A stretch of DNA of 64,000 nucleotides from Flagellimonas oceanensis (lineage in GTDB: Bacteria; Bacteroidota; Bacteroidia; Flavobacteriales; Flavobacteriaceae): the NCBI RefSeq assembly GCF_003992595.1, contig NZ_RZNA01000049.1, positions 62,001 through 126,000 of the forward strand. Direction: 5' to 3'. Positions 49,021 through 58,196 of the stretch are shown piece after piece. Position numbers and translations under genes: made by a program. Within the stretch, counting starts at the first letter, position 1. Each line of letters opens with the position of its first letter. The notes under the pieces were generated by a model that worked only from the letters and a program-made list of their open reading frames with translations, was not told the origin of the DNA and ran no database searches.

Positions 49021-50928
49021 TTAAAGGCTTTCCTTCATAATGTTTTCCACTACTTCGGGGTTCAACAAGGTTGAAGTGTCCCCTAAGTTACTGGTATCCT
49101 TGGATGCGATTTTTCTAAGGATTCTCCTCATAATCTTACCACTTCGAGTTTTTGGCAGACCTTCCGTAAACTGAATTTTATCCAGCTTCGCGATGGGTCC
49201 AATATGCTCTGTGATCAATTGGTTGATTTCCTTTTTAAGATTGTCACGGTTACGGGTTTCCCCTGTTTCCTTCAAAATAATATAACCATACAAGGCATTT
49301 CCCTTGATATCGTGCGGGAATCCGACAATAGCGGATTCGGCCACAGCTGGATGCTCGTTAATGGCATCCTCAATCGGTGCCGTACCCAAATTATGGCCGG
49401 AAACAATGATCACGTCATCTACCCTACCTGTAATTCGGTAGTACCCCACCTCATCGCGGAGTGCTCCATCACCGGTAAAATATTTACCTTCAAAAGCCGA
49501 GAAATAGGTATCCTTGTAGCGCTGATGATTGCCCCAAATAGTTCTGGCAATTGATGGCCATGGATATTTGATGCACAATCGACCGTCCACTTGGTTGCCT
49601 TTGATTTCCTCGCCATTTTCATCCATAAGTGCAGGCTGGATACCCGGCATGGGCAAAGTGGCATAAGTTGGTTTTGTTGGTGTGGAAAATGGAATCGGGG
49701 AAATCAAGATTCCGCCGGTTTCCGTTTGCCACCACGTATCCACAATAGGGCATTTTTTCTCCCCTACGTGGTCGTTATACCAGTGCCATGCCTCCTCATT
49801 TATAGGTTCTCCCACAGTACCCAACACTTTTAAGCTGGACAGGTCATATTCCGTTACAAAATCCAAGTTTTCCTTAGCCAATGCCCTAATTGCTGTTGGT
49901 GCTGTGTAAAACTGGGTTACTTTGTGTTTCTGTACCACATCCCAGAACCTACCAAAATCGGGGTAAGAAGGTACCCCTTCGAACATTACGGTTGTAGCAC
50001 CGTTGGCCAGCGGTCCATACACTATGTAAGAGTGGCCCGTAATCCAACCGATGTCCGCAGTACACCAATACACATCTTCTTCACGGTACTGGAACACATT
50101 TTTAAAAGTATATGCCGTATACACCATGTACCCACCGGTTGTATGGACCATACCTTTTGGACGGCCCGTGGAACCAGAGGTGTACAAAATAAACAAAGGG
50201 TCTTCGGCATCCATGATTTCCGGAACACAATCGGAATAGGCTTTATCCAAAAGTGGTTGAATCCATACATCACGACCTTCTTTCATGGTTACATCGCCAC
50301 CTGTTCGTTTGGTCACCAATACGGTTTCCACATCCGGGCAACTTTCCAAACCTTCATCTACAATGGCCTTTAAATCGATAACTTTTTTACCTCGATAAGA
50401 CCCATCGGATGTCAGTACCATTTTTGCACCACAATCATTGATTCTGGTTGCCAATGCTGTTGACGAAAATCCAGCAAAAACAACGGAGTGAATGGCTCCG
50501 ATACGGGCACAGGCCAGTAAAGCCACCGCCAAATCTGGAATCATGGGAAGGTAAATTACCACCCTATCACCTTTTTGAACTCCTTTATCCTTCAATACAT
50601 TCGCATATTTGCACACACGCTCATGAAGTTGGCGGTATGTAATATGCTCTGCTTCCTCCTTGGGGTCGTTGGGTTCAAAAAGAATAGCGGTTTTATCGCC
50701 ACGAATGCGAAGATGACGATCGATACAGTTTTCGGTAATGTTCAACTTGGCCCCCTTAAACCAGCTTATCTCTGGTTTTGTGAAATCCCATTCCAAAACG
50801 GAATCCCATTTTTTACGCCAATGGAAGTGCTCTTCGGCCACTTCTTCCCAAAATCCTTCGGGGTTTCTAACGGATTTTCGATACACCTGAAAATACTCCT
50901 CCAAGTGCTTGATATGATAATTACTCAT
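49021..50928 (-). CDS. acs: acetate--CoA ligase
   Basis: LYTSGSTGRPKGMVHTTGGY; DIGWITGHSYIVYGPL; GLPKTRSGKIMRRILRKIA. Confidence 0.97.
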   Translation of the reverse strand: MSNYHIKHLEEYFQVYRKSVRNPEGFWEEVAEEHFHWRKKWDSVLEWDFTKPEISWFKGAKLNITENCIDRHLRIRGDKTAILFEPNDPKEEAEHITYRQLHERVCKYANVLKDKGVQKGDRVVIYLPMIPDLAVALLACARIGAIHSVVFAGFSSTALATRINDCGAKMVLTSDGSYRGKKVIDLKAIVDEGLESCPDVETVLVTKRTGGDVTMKEGRDVWIQPLLDKAYSDCVPEIMDAEDPLFILYTSGSTGRPKGMVHTTGGYMVYTAYTFKNVFQYREEDVYWCTADIGWITGHSYIVYGPLANGATTVMFEGVPSYPDFGRFWDVVQKHKVTQFYTAPTAIRALAKENLDFVTEYDLSSLKVLGTVGEPINEEAWHWYNDHVGEKKCPIVDTWWQTETGGILISPIPFSTPTKPTYATLPMPGIQPALMDENGEEIKGNQVDGRLCIKYPWPSIARTIWGNHQRYKDTYFSAFEGKYFTGDGALRDEVGYYRITGRVDDVIIVSGHNLGTAPIEDAINEHPAVAESAIVGFPHDIKGNALYGYIILKETGETRNRDNLKKEINQLITEHIGPIAKLDKIQFTEGLPKTRSGKIMRRILRKIASKDTSNLGDTSTLLNPEVVENIMKESL

Positions 50929-50988
50929 GTAACGCTACGTTTAGTTAATATGTAAATAATTAGTTCAGTTTCACTTTTCTTTCGGGAC

Positions 50989-51357
50989 TTAACCCAATAA
51001 ATCTTCAATATCGGAGATGACCTTTTTTATGGAGAACGGTTTGGTCATGTAACTGTCTGCTCCCATTTTCAATCCTTTTTCCACATCTTTCTCCTTGCTC
51101 TTTGCGGATAAAAACACCACTTTGGTATGGGAAAGGTCTATATTGTCCCTAACACGCTTTAAGGTTTCGTACCCATCCATTTCAGGCATCATGATATCCA
51201 AAAGTATAAGGTCAGGTTTCTCCCTGTTCGATATGTCCAATGCCTCGGTACCATCTCGGGCGATGAACACTTCAAAGTCTTTCTTTTTAAAGGCATATTC
51301 CAACGACATTACGATGTTGGGTTCATCATCCACTATCAGTATTTTTTTCTGCATCAT
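50989..51357 (-). CDS. receiver-only response regulator
   Basis: KKILIVDDEPNIVMSLEY...PDLILLDIMMPEMDGYE...KPFSIKKV, 122 aa, no output domain. Confidence 0.93.
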   Translation of the reverse strand: MMQKKILIVDDEPNIVMSLEYAFKKKDFEVFIARDGTEALDISNREKPDLILLDIMMPEMDGYETLKRVRDNIDLSHTKVVFLSAKSKEKDVEKGLKMGADSYMTKPFSIKKVISDIEDLLG

Positions 51358-54041
51358 TGTTCTTTGGGTATTGAAAACATCATACGTGTACCTTTCTTAA
51401 ATTTTTTATCCACCGCAATGGAACCTTTATGACTTTCCACTATTTTTTTGCAAATGGCAAGACCAAGGCCACTACCCTGCGGTTTCTTTACATTTTGATT
51501 TTTTGATTGATAGAATTTGTCAAAGATGTAATCCTTGTCCTCTTCGGGTATTCCCCTGCCATTATCTTTAATGGTAACCAAAACCTCCTTATTAAGGTCT
51601 TCCAACAGAATTTTGATTCTTCCGTTATGGGGTTCTGTAAATTTAAGGGAATTCGAGAGCAAATTCGTCAATACTTGCAAAATTCGGTCCTCATCATAGG
51701 CTGCAAACACCTTTTCTTTGTGAGAAAACTTAATTTTTATCTCTTTTTTGGATGCAATTTGCTCCACTCCTTTTATGGCCTTCTGAATGGTTATTGACAT
51801 ATTATGTTCGTCAATGTCCAGTTCCGATCTATTCCCCGATAATTTTTCAAGGTCCAAAATGTTATGAATCAAGGTGTCCAAACGATCACTGTCCCTATTG
51901 ATATTTTCCAGGAATCTGTTTCTGAGTTCGGGTGGCATTCCCTCATCTTCCAAAACTTCCGAAGCTGCTTTTATGGAGGTAATTGGTGTCTTGAGCTCGT
52001 GTGCCACGGTATCCAAAAACTCGTCCTTGAGCTTATCCTGAATGCGAAGCTCCTTGTTGGCTGCTTTTAATTGCTGGGCCATAGCAGCAAGCTCTTCGGA
52101 CTTTTCCCTAAGTAATTTGTTGCTTGCTTTGGTTTCCTTGCTCTCTTCCAAAATATTGAGTACCTCCACTAAACTTATGGGTGTTTCCTTCGAAACCGAG
52201 GCCAATAATATTTTTGCCGAAGCACTTCCGATACTCCCCGTTAAAAGCTTCTCTGAAAAATTGATCAATCTAGCATCTGCTCGTTCTTCGGTTTCGGATA
52301 TATTATATTTTTTATTGAAAAATTGTAAGGCCCTATTGGTCCGTTGCTCTCCCAAAAAACGATTTAATAATCGTTTAATATCAGCTACATAAGCTTCTCC
52401 TTTCCAGATAAATCCTCCCTCCTGAAGATTACCATAGTTTTCGTGATTAACGAACATCTCGGCATAATTACGTTCCCTATAATTACCTTTGGTATGAAGG
52501 GAAAACCCAACGAACGTCAGGGTATTAAAGGACATGCTCCATAAAAAGGCATTACTTTCCGGCGTTAAATAATCCAACCCAAACAAATGTGCCGGCTGCA
52601 ACCAGGCCTGACCAAAGAGTCCTTCTTCCATAGATTCCACACCGGGCATGGTGGCTTGACTAATTATTGGCAAAAACAAGGTGTAAAACACAACAGCTAA
52701 ACCTACTAGAATACCAATTTCTGCTCCTTTTGCTGTTCCCCTTCGCCAGGTCAACCCCAAAAAGAACGATGGTGCCAACTGAGCAATGATCACAAAAGAG
52801 ATCAATCCGATGGAATACAAAGAAAGTTGAGCGGAAAACCGAATGTAGAAGAAATAGGCAATGATGATCAAAAGAAAAATAGCAACTCTCCTAATGTTTT
52901 TGATACGCTTATTGTTTTCTTCGGGATTGCCTTCCACCAATGTTTTAATGAATCCGTAGGGAATCACAATGTTGTTACTTACCATGGTTGACAATGCAAG
53001 GGTAGAGACCACAATCATTGAAATGACAGTGGTAAATCCACCGATAAAAACCAAAAGTGCCAATCCGTAATTGTTCTCCTGTAAAGGCAATAAAAGGGAA
53101 TAATAATCATGATTTACCGTAGCTGGGAGACTAATATTCCCAGCCCAGGCTATAAAAATCACGAAAACATTGAATAACAGCAAGTACAACGGGAACAACC
53201 AAATGGCTTTGCGCAAATAGCTTTCGTTATCGTTCTCCACTACGGCCACATGAAATTGTCTGGGCAGCAAAAAAATGGCGAAAATGGAAAGACAGATGGT
53301 AAACAGCCAGTTGAAACCATTCTCTAAACCACCAAAAGTGGTCAGTTGCTCAAAGTTTTCCTGTAGGCTTGCCTGAGTGTAGAGGTCTGTGGTTCCATCA
53401 AACAAATAAAAGGTAATGTAAATTCCAATGGCCAAGAAGAAGCCCAGTTTTAAAATGGACTCCAAAGCAATGGTCGCCACGATGCCTTTTCGGTGTTCCG
53501 AAGTATCGGTGGACAAGGTTCCATAAAAGGCAACAAAAACCGCTATAAGCAACGCAATGTAGAAGGTGGAATCATCGAAAAAGCCCGTGGATTCATAACC
53601 TCCTTTTGCCGAGATCAATGAAAATGTCTCGGATACTGCTTTTAATTGCAAGGAGATATATGGAATTATGGCAAATAAACAGGTTAGCGTTACCAAAGCT
53701 CCCAACTGGCGATTATTACCATATCTCATGGAAATAAAATCGGCAACACTGGAAATTTTGTGCTGTTTGGAGATACGAATTACCTTTCTCATGAGTACAA
53801 CCCAAAGAGGCAGGGCAATTACAGGCCCAAGATAAACGGCCATAAAACTAATACCCGAACTGGATGCTATTCCCACACTCCCGTAGTAGGTCCATGCGGT
53901 ACAGTATACCGCCAGTGAAAGTGTGTAGACATAAGGATTGTTCGTCCATTTGCTCCTTTTGTTCTTTTCGGCAAAGTAGGCCAGTACAAAAAGCATGGCC
54001 AAATACAACACAATTACCAATCCTACAATATAATTACTCAT
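51354..54041 (-). CDS. SSS-fused (CbrA/CrbS-like) sensor histidine kinase
   Basis: N-terminal multi-TM SSS domain; C-terminal FLDTVAHELKTPITSI and HATPase GSGLGLAICKKIVE. Confidence 0.93.
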   Translation of the reverse strand: MSNYIVGLVIVLYLAMLFVLAYFAEKNKRSKWTNNPYVYTLSLAVYCTAWTYYGSVGIASSSGISFMAVYLGPVIALPLWVVLMRKVIRISKQHKISSVADFISMRYGNNRQLGALVTLTCLFAIIPYISLQLKAVSETFSLISAKGGYESTGFFDDSTFYIALLIAVFVAFYGTLSTDTSEHRKGIVATIALESILKLGFFLAIGIYITFYLFDGTTDLYTQASLQENFEQLTTFGGLENGFNWLFTICLSIFAIFLLPRQFHVAVVENDNESYLRKAIWLFPLYLLLFNVFVIFIAWAGNISLPATVNHDYYSLLLPLQENNYGLALLVFIGGFTTVISMIVVSTLALSTMVSNNIVIPYGFIKTLVEGNPEENNKRIKNIRRVAIFLLIIIAYFFYIRFSAQLSLYSIGLISFVIIAQLAPSFFLGLTWRRGTAKGAEIGILVGLAVVFYTLFLPIISQATMPGVESMEEGLFGQAWLQPAHLFGLDYLTPESNAFLWSMSFNTLTFVGFSLHTKGNYRERNYAEMFVNHENYGNLQEGGFIWKGEAYVADIKRLLNRFLGEQRTNRALQFFNKKYNISETEERADARLINFSEKLLTGSIGSASAKILLASVSKETPISLVEVLNILEESKETKASNKLLREKSEELAAMAQQLKAANKELRIQDKLKDEFLDTVAHELKTPITSIKAASEVLEDEGMPPELRNRFLENINRDSDRLDTLIHNILDLEKLSGNRSELDIDEHNMSITIQKAIKGVEQIASKKEIKIKFSHKEKVFAAYDEDRILQVLTNLLSNSLKFTEPHNGRIKILLEDLNKEVLVTIKDNGRGIPEEDKDYIFDKFYQSKNQNVKKPQGSGLGLAICKKIVESHKGSIAVDKKFKKGTRMMFSIPKEQ

Positions 54042-54228
54042 AGAACCGCTTTAAAATAATATAGGCCAAGACAATGGAAACCAACCAGCTAAGAAATATG
54101 AATACATAGAACATGGGAAAGCCAAAAATTTCAGCTTCTCCATCAAAAATGGTAACAAATGGCACATTCCATAAAAAAAACAGTACTATGGAAATAAGTA
54201 TCAATTTCTGCTGATGCCTTTTCTTCAT
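54034..54228 (-). CDS. 64 aa small membrane protein coupled to the SSS-kinase
   Basis: Start at MKKRHQQKLILISIVLFFLW; two TM segments; overlaps kinase start. Confidence 0.75.
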   Translation of the reverse strand: MKKRHQQKLILISIVLFFLWNVPFVTIFDGEAEIFGFPMFYVFIFLSWLVSIVLAYIILKRFYE

Positions 54229-54312
54229 TTTTATTTGCACGGTCGCTAAACTTAAAATTACAAAAAACGGTGCGGTAAATCCATACCACACCGCTTTTTC
54301 ACAACCAACTAA

Positions 54313-56028
54313 TTAATGAGACGATGCTTCACCCGCACCGCTGGGTATTCTGATATGCTCCACAATTTCCTGAACTTCTTCTGGAGGTTCTGGGGTAAAC
54401 CTATTTACTACGATGGCCACAATAAAGTTGACGATCATGGCAATGGTTCCAAACCCTTCGGGCGATATGCCAAACCACCAGCTTTCCTGAAGACCGGCCA
54501 CTGCTTCTTTGCCTCCGTCAAATATTCCAAATTTGAATTTCAGCATGTAGAAAAGCATCAAACAAAGCCCTACGATCATTCCAGAAATGGCTCCCTTGCT
54601 GTTCATTTTTTTATAGAAAATACCCAAGATGATAGCAGGGAAAAACGATGCAGCTGCAAGACCAAAGGCCAAGGCCACAACCGCTGCCACAAAGCCCGGC
54701 GGGTTGATTCCAAAATAACCGGCAATAACAACAGCTATCGCAGCTGAAAGTCTAGCTGCCCAAAGCTCTGCCTTTTCAGAAAGATCTGGTTTAAGTACGT
54801 TTTTAATCAAATCGTGGGAAACCGAAGATGAAATCACCAATAATAAGCCTGCTGCAGTAGATAGCGCTGCTGCCAGTCCACCTGCAGCTATCAAACCGAT
54901 TACCCAGGCCGGAAGGTCGGCAATTTCCGGGTTGGCCAATACCATAATATCACGATCTACCGTAAGCTCATTTACCTCGGGCGATGCCACATATTGGATT
55001 TTACCATCACCATTTTTGTCATCATGGGCAATCAGCCCCGTGGTTTCCCAGCGACTGAACCATTCTGGCATGTTATCGTATTCCTTACCACTTACGGTTT
55101 CAATCAGGTTGGTTCTGGCAAATACGGCCACAGCTGGTGCAGTGGTGTAAAGAATTGCTATGAACAATAATGCCAATCCAGCAGATTTTCTAGCATCACG
55201 TACCCGTTTTACCGTAAAAAACCGAACTATGACGTGGGGCAATCCAGCCGTACCCACCATCAAGGCAAGGGTAATGGCAAAAACATCGATGGTGCTCTTT
55301 GAACCATCTGTATATTCCGCAAAGCCAAGTTCGGTAGAGAGACCATCCAATTTATCCAAAAGATAAGTTCCAGAACCATCAGATAGGGTACTACCAAAAC
55401 CTAGTTGGGGTACTGGGTTTCCTGTCATCTGAATGGAAATGAATATGGCCGGTACCATAAAGGCGAATATCAACACGCAATATTGAGCCACCTGCGTATA
55501 AGTGATACCCTTCATTCCACCGAGTACGGCATAGAACAACACAATTACCATTCCGATTACTACTCCCGTATTGATATCCACTTCGAGATATCTGGAAAAG
55601 ACAATCCCTACCCCGCGCATTTGTCCCGCTACATAAGTAAAGGAAACTATCAATGCACAGATGACAGCCACGACACGTGCGGTCTTCGAGTAATAGCGTT
55701 CTCCAATAAAATCAGGAACGGTAAACTTTCCAAACTTTCTGAGATAAGGTGCCAATAGCAAAGCCAAAAGCACGTAGCCTCCCGTCCATCCCATTAAGTA
55801 AACAGCTCCATCGTATCCGGCAAAAGAGATTATCCCTGCCATGGAGATAAAAGAAGCTGCCGACATCCAATCAGCCGCAGTGGCCATTCCGTTGGCCAAT
55901 GGGGAAACTCCTCCTCCGGCCACATAAAACTCCTTGGTGGAGCCTGCTCGCGACCAAATCGCAATTCCTATATATAGTCCAAATGACAGCGCGACAAGAA
56001 CATAGGTCCATATTTGTACATCATTCAT
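54313..56028 (-). CDS. sodium/solute (acetate-type) symporter, DUF4212-associated
   Basis: SSS pattern; EFYVAGGGVSPLANGMATAADWMSAASFISMAGII. Confidence 0.94.
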   Translation of the reverse strand: MNDVQIWTYVLVALSFGLYIGIAIWSRAGSTKEFYVAGGGVSPLANGMATAADWMSAASFISMAGIISFAGYDGAVYLMGWTGGYVLLALLLAPYLRKFGKFTVPDFIGERYYSKTARVVAVICALIVSFTYVAGQMRGVGIVFSRYLEVDINTGVVIGMVIVLFYAVLGGMKGITYTQVAQYCVLIFAFMVPAIFISIQMTGNPVPQLGFGSTLSDGSGTYLLDKLDGLSTELGFAEYTDGSKSTIDVFAITLALMVGTAGLPHVIVRFFTVKRVRDARKSAGLALLFIAILYTTAPAVAVFARTNLIETVSGKEYDNMPEWFSRWETTGLIAHDDKNGDGKIQYVASPEVNELTVDRDIMVLANPEIADLPAWVIGLIAAGGLAAALSTAAGLLLVISSSVSHDLIKNVLKPDLSEKAELWAARLSAAIAVVIAGYFGINPPGFVAAVVALAFGLAAASFFPAIILGIFYKKMNSKGAISGMIVGLCLMLFYMLKFKFGIFDGGKEAVAGLQESWWFGISPEGFGTIAMIVNFIVAIVVNRFTPEPPEEVQEIVEHIRIPSGAGEASSH

Positions 56029-56050
56029 AATTTTAGATTTTGTTGGTTAG

Positions 56051-56314
56051 TTAATCTTCGTTGTATCCGTATTTCTTGTCCAATTTGTTCATTAGGCGTA
56101 CGTACACGAAAATGAGGATGACAAATACATAGATAGACCCCTGTTGTGCGAACCAAAACCCTAGTTTAAATCCACCCAGTCTAATGTTGTTCAAAGCATC
56201 TTTGAAGAGAATGCCCGCTCCGTAGGAGACCAAGAACCAGATGACCAGTAAAATGACCAAATACCTCAGGTTCTCTTTCCAATAGGCCGAAGCCTTTTTC
56301 TGTTTTTCTGACAT
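56051..56314 (-). CDS. DUF4212 small symporter subunit
   Basis: AYWKENLRYLVILLVIWFLVSYGAGILF...FKLGFWFAQQGSIYVFVILIFVY. Confidence 0.92.
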   Translation of the reverse strand: MSEKQKKASAYWKENLRYLVILLVIWFLVSYGAGILFKDALNNIRLGGFKLGFWFAQQGSIYVFVILIFVYVRLMNKLDKKYGYNED

Positions 56315-56332
56315 AATTTGTTGGTTGTTTAG

Positions 56333-57559
56333 TTATAAATAAATCTGTGCTTGCAATGTTACCACGCTGTTGCTGTCGCCAGCACCGACTTTGGAATTGG
56401 CATATTCCAATGTTAACTTGGAATGATGGCCCGTCATAAACAGGTTGATTCCCAATCCCAATCTTGTGGCGTTGTCATCAATTGCATCTATGGTTCGTGT
56501 TTGATAGGATAAATAAGGCTGTACCCTTGAATTATCCGCTGGGGCAGGAATCAAGTATCCCACATGCCCATATACCATATTTCCGGTACCATATGGTCCC
56601 AGGTTGAAGTTACGACCATAATCGTTATTTTGAAACACGGCATAGGCAGTTATTGCGGAACCATCCTCACCAAGAGGTGCATCGTAAAAGGCGTCCACAG
56701 CCAAAATGTTGACATTTTCACCTTCTAGATTACCAGTTCCGTCCATCACCACAACACCGTTTGGATGTGTTAGAAAACCTGCTCCGACATTGAATACTTT
56801 TTTGCTGCCCAGATAGGTCCCTACCTTGTAAGGAAGAAAGTTGGATTCTTCATCCAAGAACTGATAATCGAAATAACCTTGAATTACTTTACCTGCATCG
56901 GCAGAACCCAATAATTCCCTTCCTCGATACACGGCTCTGCCGTTTGGTGTAGGATCATTGGTGGCATCCAAGGTATTTGTAATAGCCTCATTGAAAGATA
57001 CCCGGTATTGCAAACGACCTACCCTACCCTTTACATACACACCCAAATGACGGGCAAATTGGTCGCTAAGTCCCAATACTGCCCAAGACTGGCGGTTGTT
57101 GTCCAAGGTCATAAAATTAAGGGTACTACTATTGTTCAGTCTGGAAATGCCATTCCAGTAGTGCAGTCCAGTCCCCGCATAAAAATCCTTTGCAACACGC
57201 CATTCCCCCCAAAAGGAGTGGTAAAAAAGTTGTGAAGACTCCCCTTTTCCCGTTGCACTAAGATTATTTCCGTTCAAACTGTTTAATCCAAAATGTGACA
57301 ACAGCAGGAACCTTTTGTTCAATTGGGTAAAGCTCAACAATCTTGCTCTTCGGACGCTAAAGTTTGTGGTGCTGACATCCTCAGGAACATTATCGTTGTA
57401 TTGGGCCCAAAACTGACCCCATGCGATCATACGAAGATATTTGGAACCATCTTCGTTGAAATTGATTTTGAAACCTCCCGTGTATTCGGTGTTTCCCTGT
57501 GAAAATGATTTTGGAACGAACAACAGAAAAAATACCATTCCAATTAGGATTCTTTTCAT
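56333..57559 (-). CDS. outer-membrane porin-like protein
   Basis: Signal peptide, beta-barrel alternation, C-terminal aromatic-like end (VVTLQAQIYL). Confidence 0.8.
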   Translation of the reverse strand: MKRILIGMVFFLLFVPKSFSQGNTEYTGGFKINFNEDGSKYLRMIAWGQFWAQYNDNVPEDVSTTNFSVRRARLLSFTQLNKRFLLLSHFGLNSLNGNNLSATGKGESSQLFYHSFWGEWRVAKDFYAGTGLHYWNGISRLNNSSTLNFMTLDNNRQSWAVLGLSDQFARHLGVYVKGRVGRLQYRVSFNEAITNTLDATNDPTPNGRAVYRGRELLGSADAGKVIQGYFDYQFLDEESNFLPYKVGTYLGSKKVFNVGAGFLTHPNGVVVMDGTGNLEGENVNILAVDAFYDAPLGEDGSAITAYAVFQNNDYGRNFNLGPYGTGNMVYGHVGYLIPAPADNSRVQPYLSYQTRTIDAIDDNATRLGLGINLFMTGHHSKLTLEYANSKVGAGDSNSVVTLQAQIYL

Positions 57560-57630
57560 TTCAGTTTGAGTGTTAGAGCGTTATGTGCTCTACGAACATC
57601 CTAAAATTTTGTCCTGAAATAAAAATCCAT

Positions 57631-57654
57631 ATATATATATGCTAAATAATTATA
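57631..57654. repeat. left arm of imperfect inverted repeat flanking the InsA-like ORF
   Basis: ATATATATATGCTAAATAATTATA; 21/24 to reverse complement of 58076-58099. Confidence 0.5.
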
Positions 57655-57655
57655 C

Positions 57656-58069
57656 TCAATCCTTAAAACGGTCCCATTTTATCAGCATAAATTTATCACC
57701 CAACTCGGTTACCAACTGTCCTGCCCCTTTTAGGTTTTCAGGGTTTTGAAAGTATTTTTGAAGCTCCGTATGGTTCAGGATCTTGTAAGTGGGATGGTAC
57801 TTTGAATTGTAAGGCCGTTTGATGTTATATTTTCGGACCCAATTCATTACGGAAACATGGGAAACACCCAAAATACGCTCGATTTCACGATAGGTCAATC
57901 CCTCCAAATACAACTGTAGCGCCTTGTTCACGAAGTAATCGTCAATCTGTTTACCTAGTTTGGGCACCGTAAAATAGTAACCACAGGACTTGCATTTATA
58001 GCGTTGCCGCTCTTTTATAATTCCGGCTTTGGTAAACTCTGTGGATGAGCAATTTGGGCAACTTTCCAT
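57656..58069 (-). CDS. zinc-ribbon/HTH protein resembling IS1 InsA, putative transcriptional regulator
   Basis: CPNCSSTEFTKAGIIKERQRYKCKSCGYYF zinc ribbon plus GLTYREIERILGVSHVSVMNWVRKY HTH and a C-terminal extension. Confidence 0.85.
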   Translation of the reverse strand: MESCPNCSSTEFTKAGIIKERQRYKCKSCGYYFTVPKLGKQIDDYFVNKALQLYLEGLTYREIERILGVSHVSVMNWVRKYNIKRPYNSKYHPTYKILNHTELQKYFQNPENLKGAGQLVTELGDKFMLIKWDRFKD

Positions 58070-58071
58070 AC

Positions 58072-58102
58072 TTGATATACTTAATTAGCATAAATATATC
58101 AA
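58072..58102. promoter_or_regulatory. operator-like perfect inverted repeat upstream of InsA-like gene
   Basis: TTGATATA-N15-TATATCAA ending 2 bp before the start codon; contains the right arm 58076-58099. Confidence 0.5.
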
Positions 58103-58134
58103 TTTAGCTTTAAATATTTATCATTCTTATAGCA

Positions 58135-58165
58135 ATAAAAAAAGGGAATCGTTAAAATTCCCTTT
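58135..58165 (-). terminator. Rho-independent terminator of purC
   Basis: AAAGGGAAT...ATTCCCTTT hairpin with T-run on the minus strand. Confidence 0.8.
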
Positions 58166-58196
58166 AGTTTATTGGTCAAATCACAATATAGGTGGG

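Noticed and set aside
57626-57643. Simple (AT)n microsatellite explanation
   Set aside because: Kept as a caution, but the non-repetitive GCTAA...TTATA part also matches the other arm, so not only a microsatellite
57656-58069. Complete IS1 insertion
   Set aside because: No InsB/DDE ORF follows; next gene is the porin; protein has a different C-terminus
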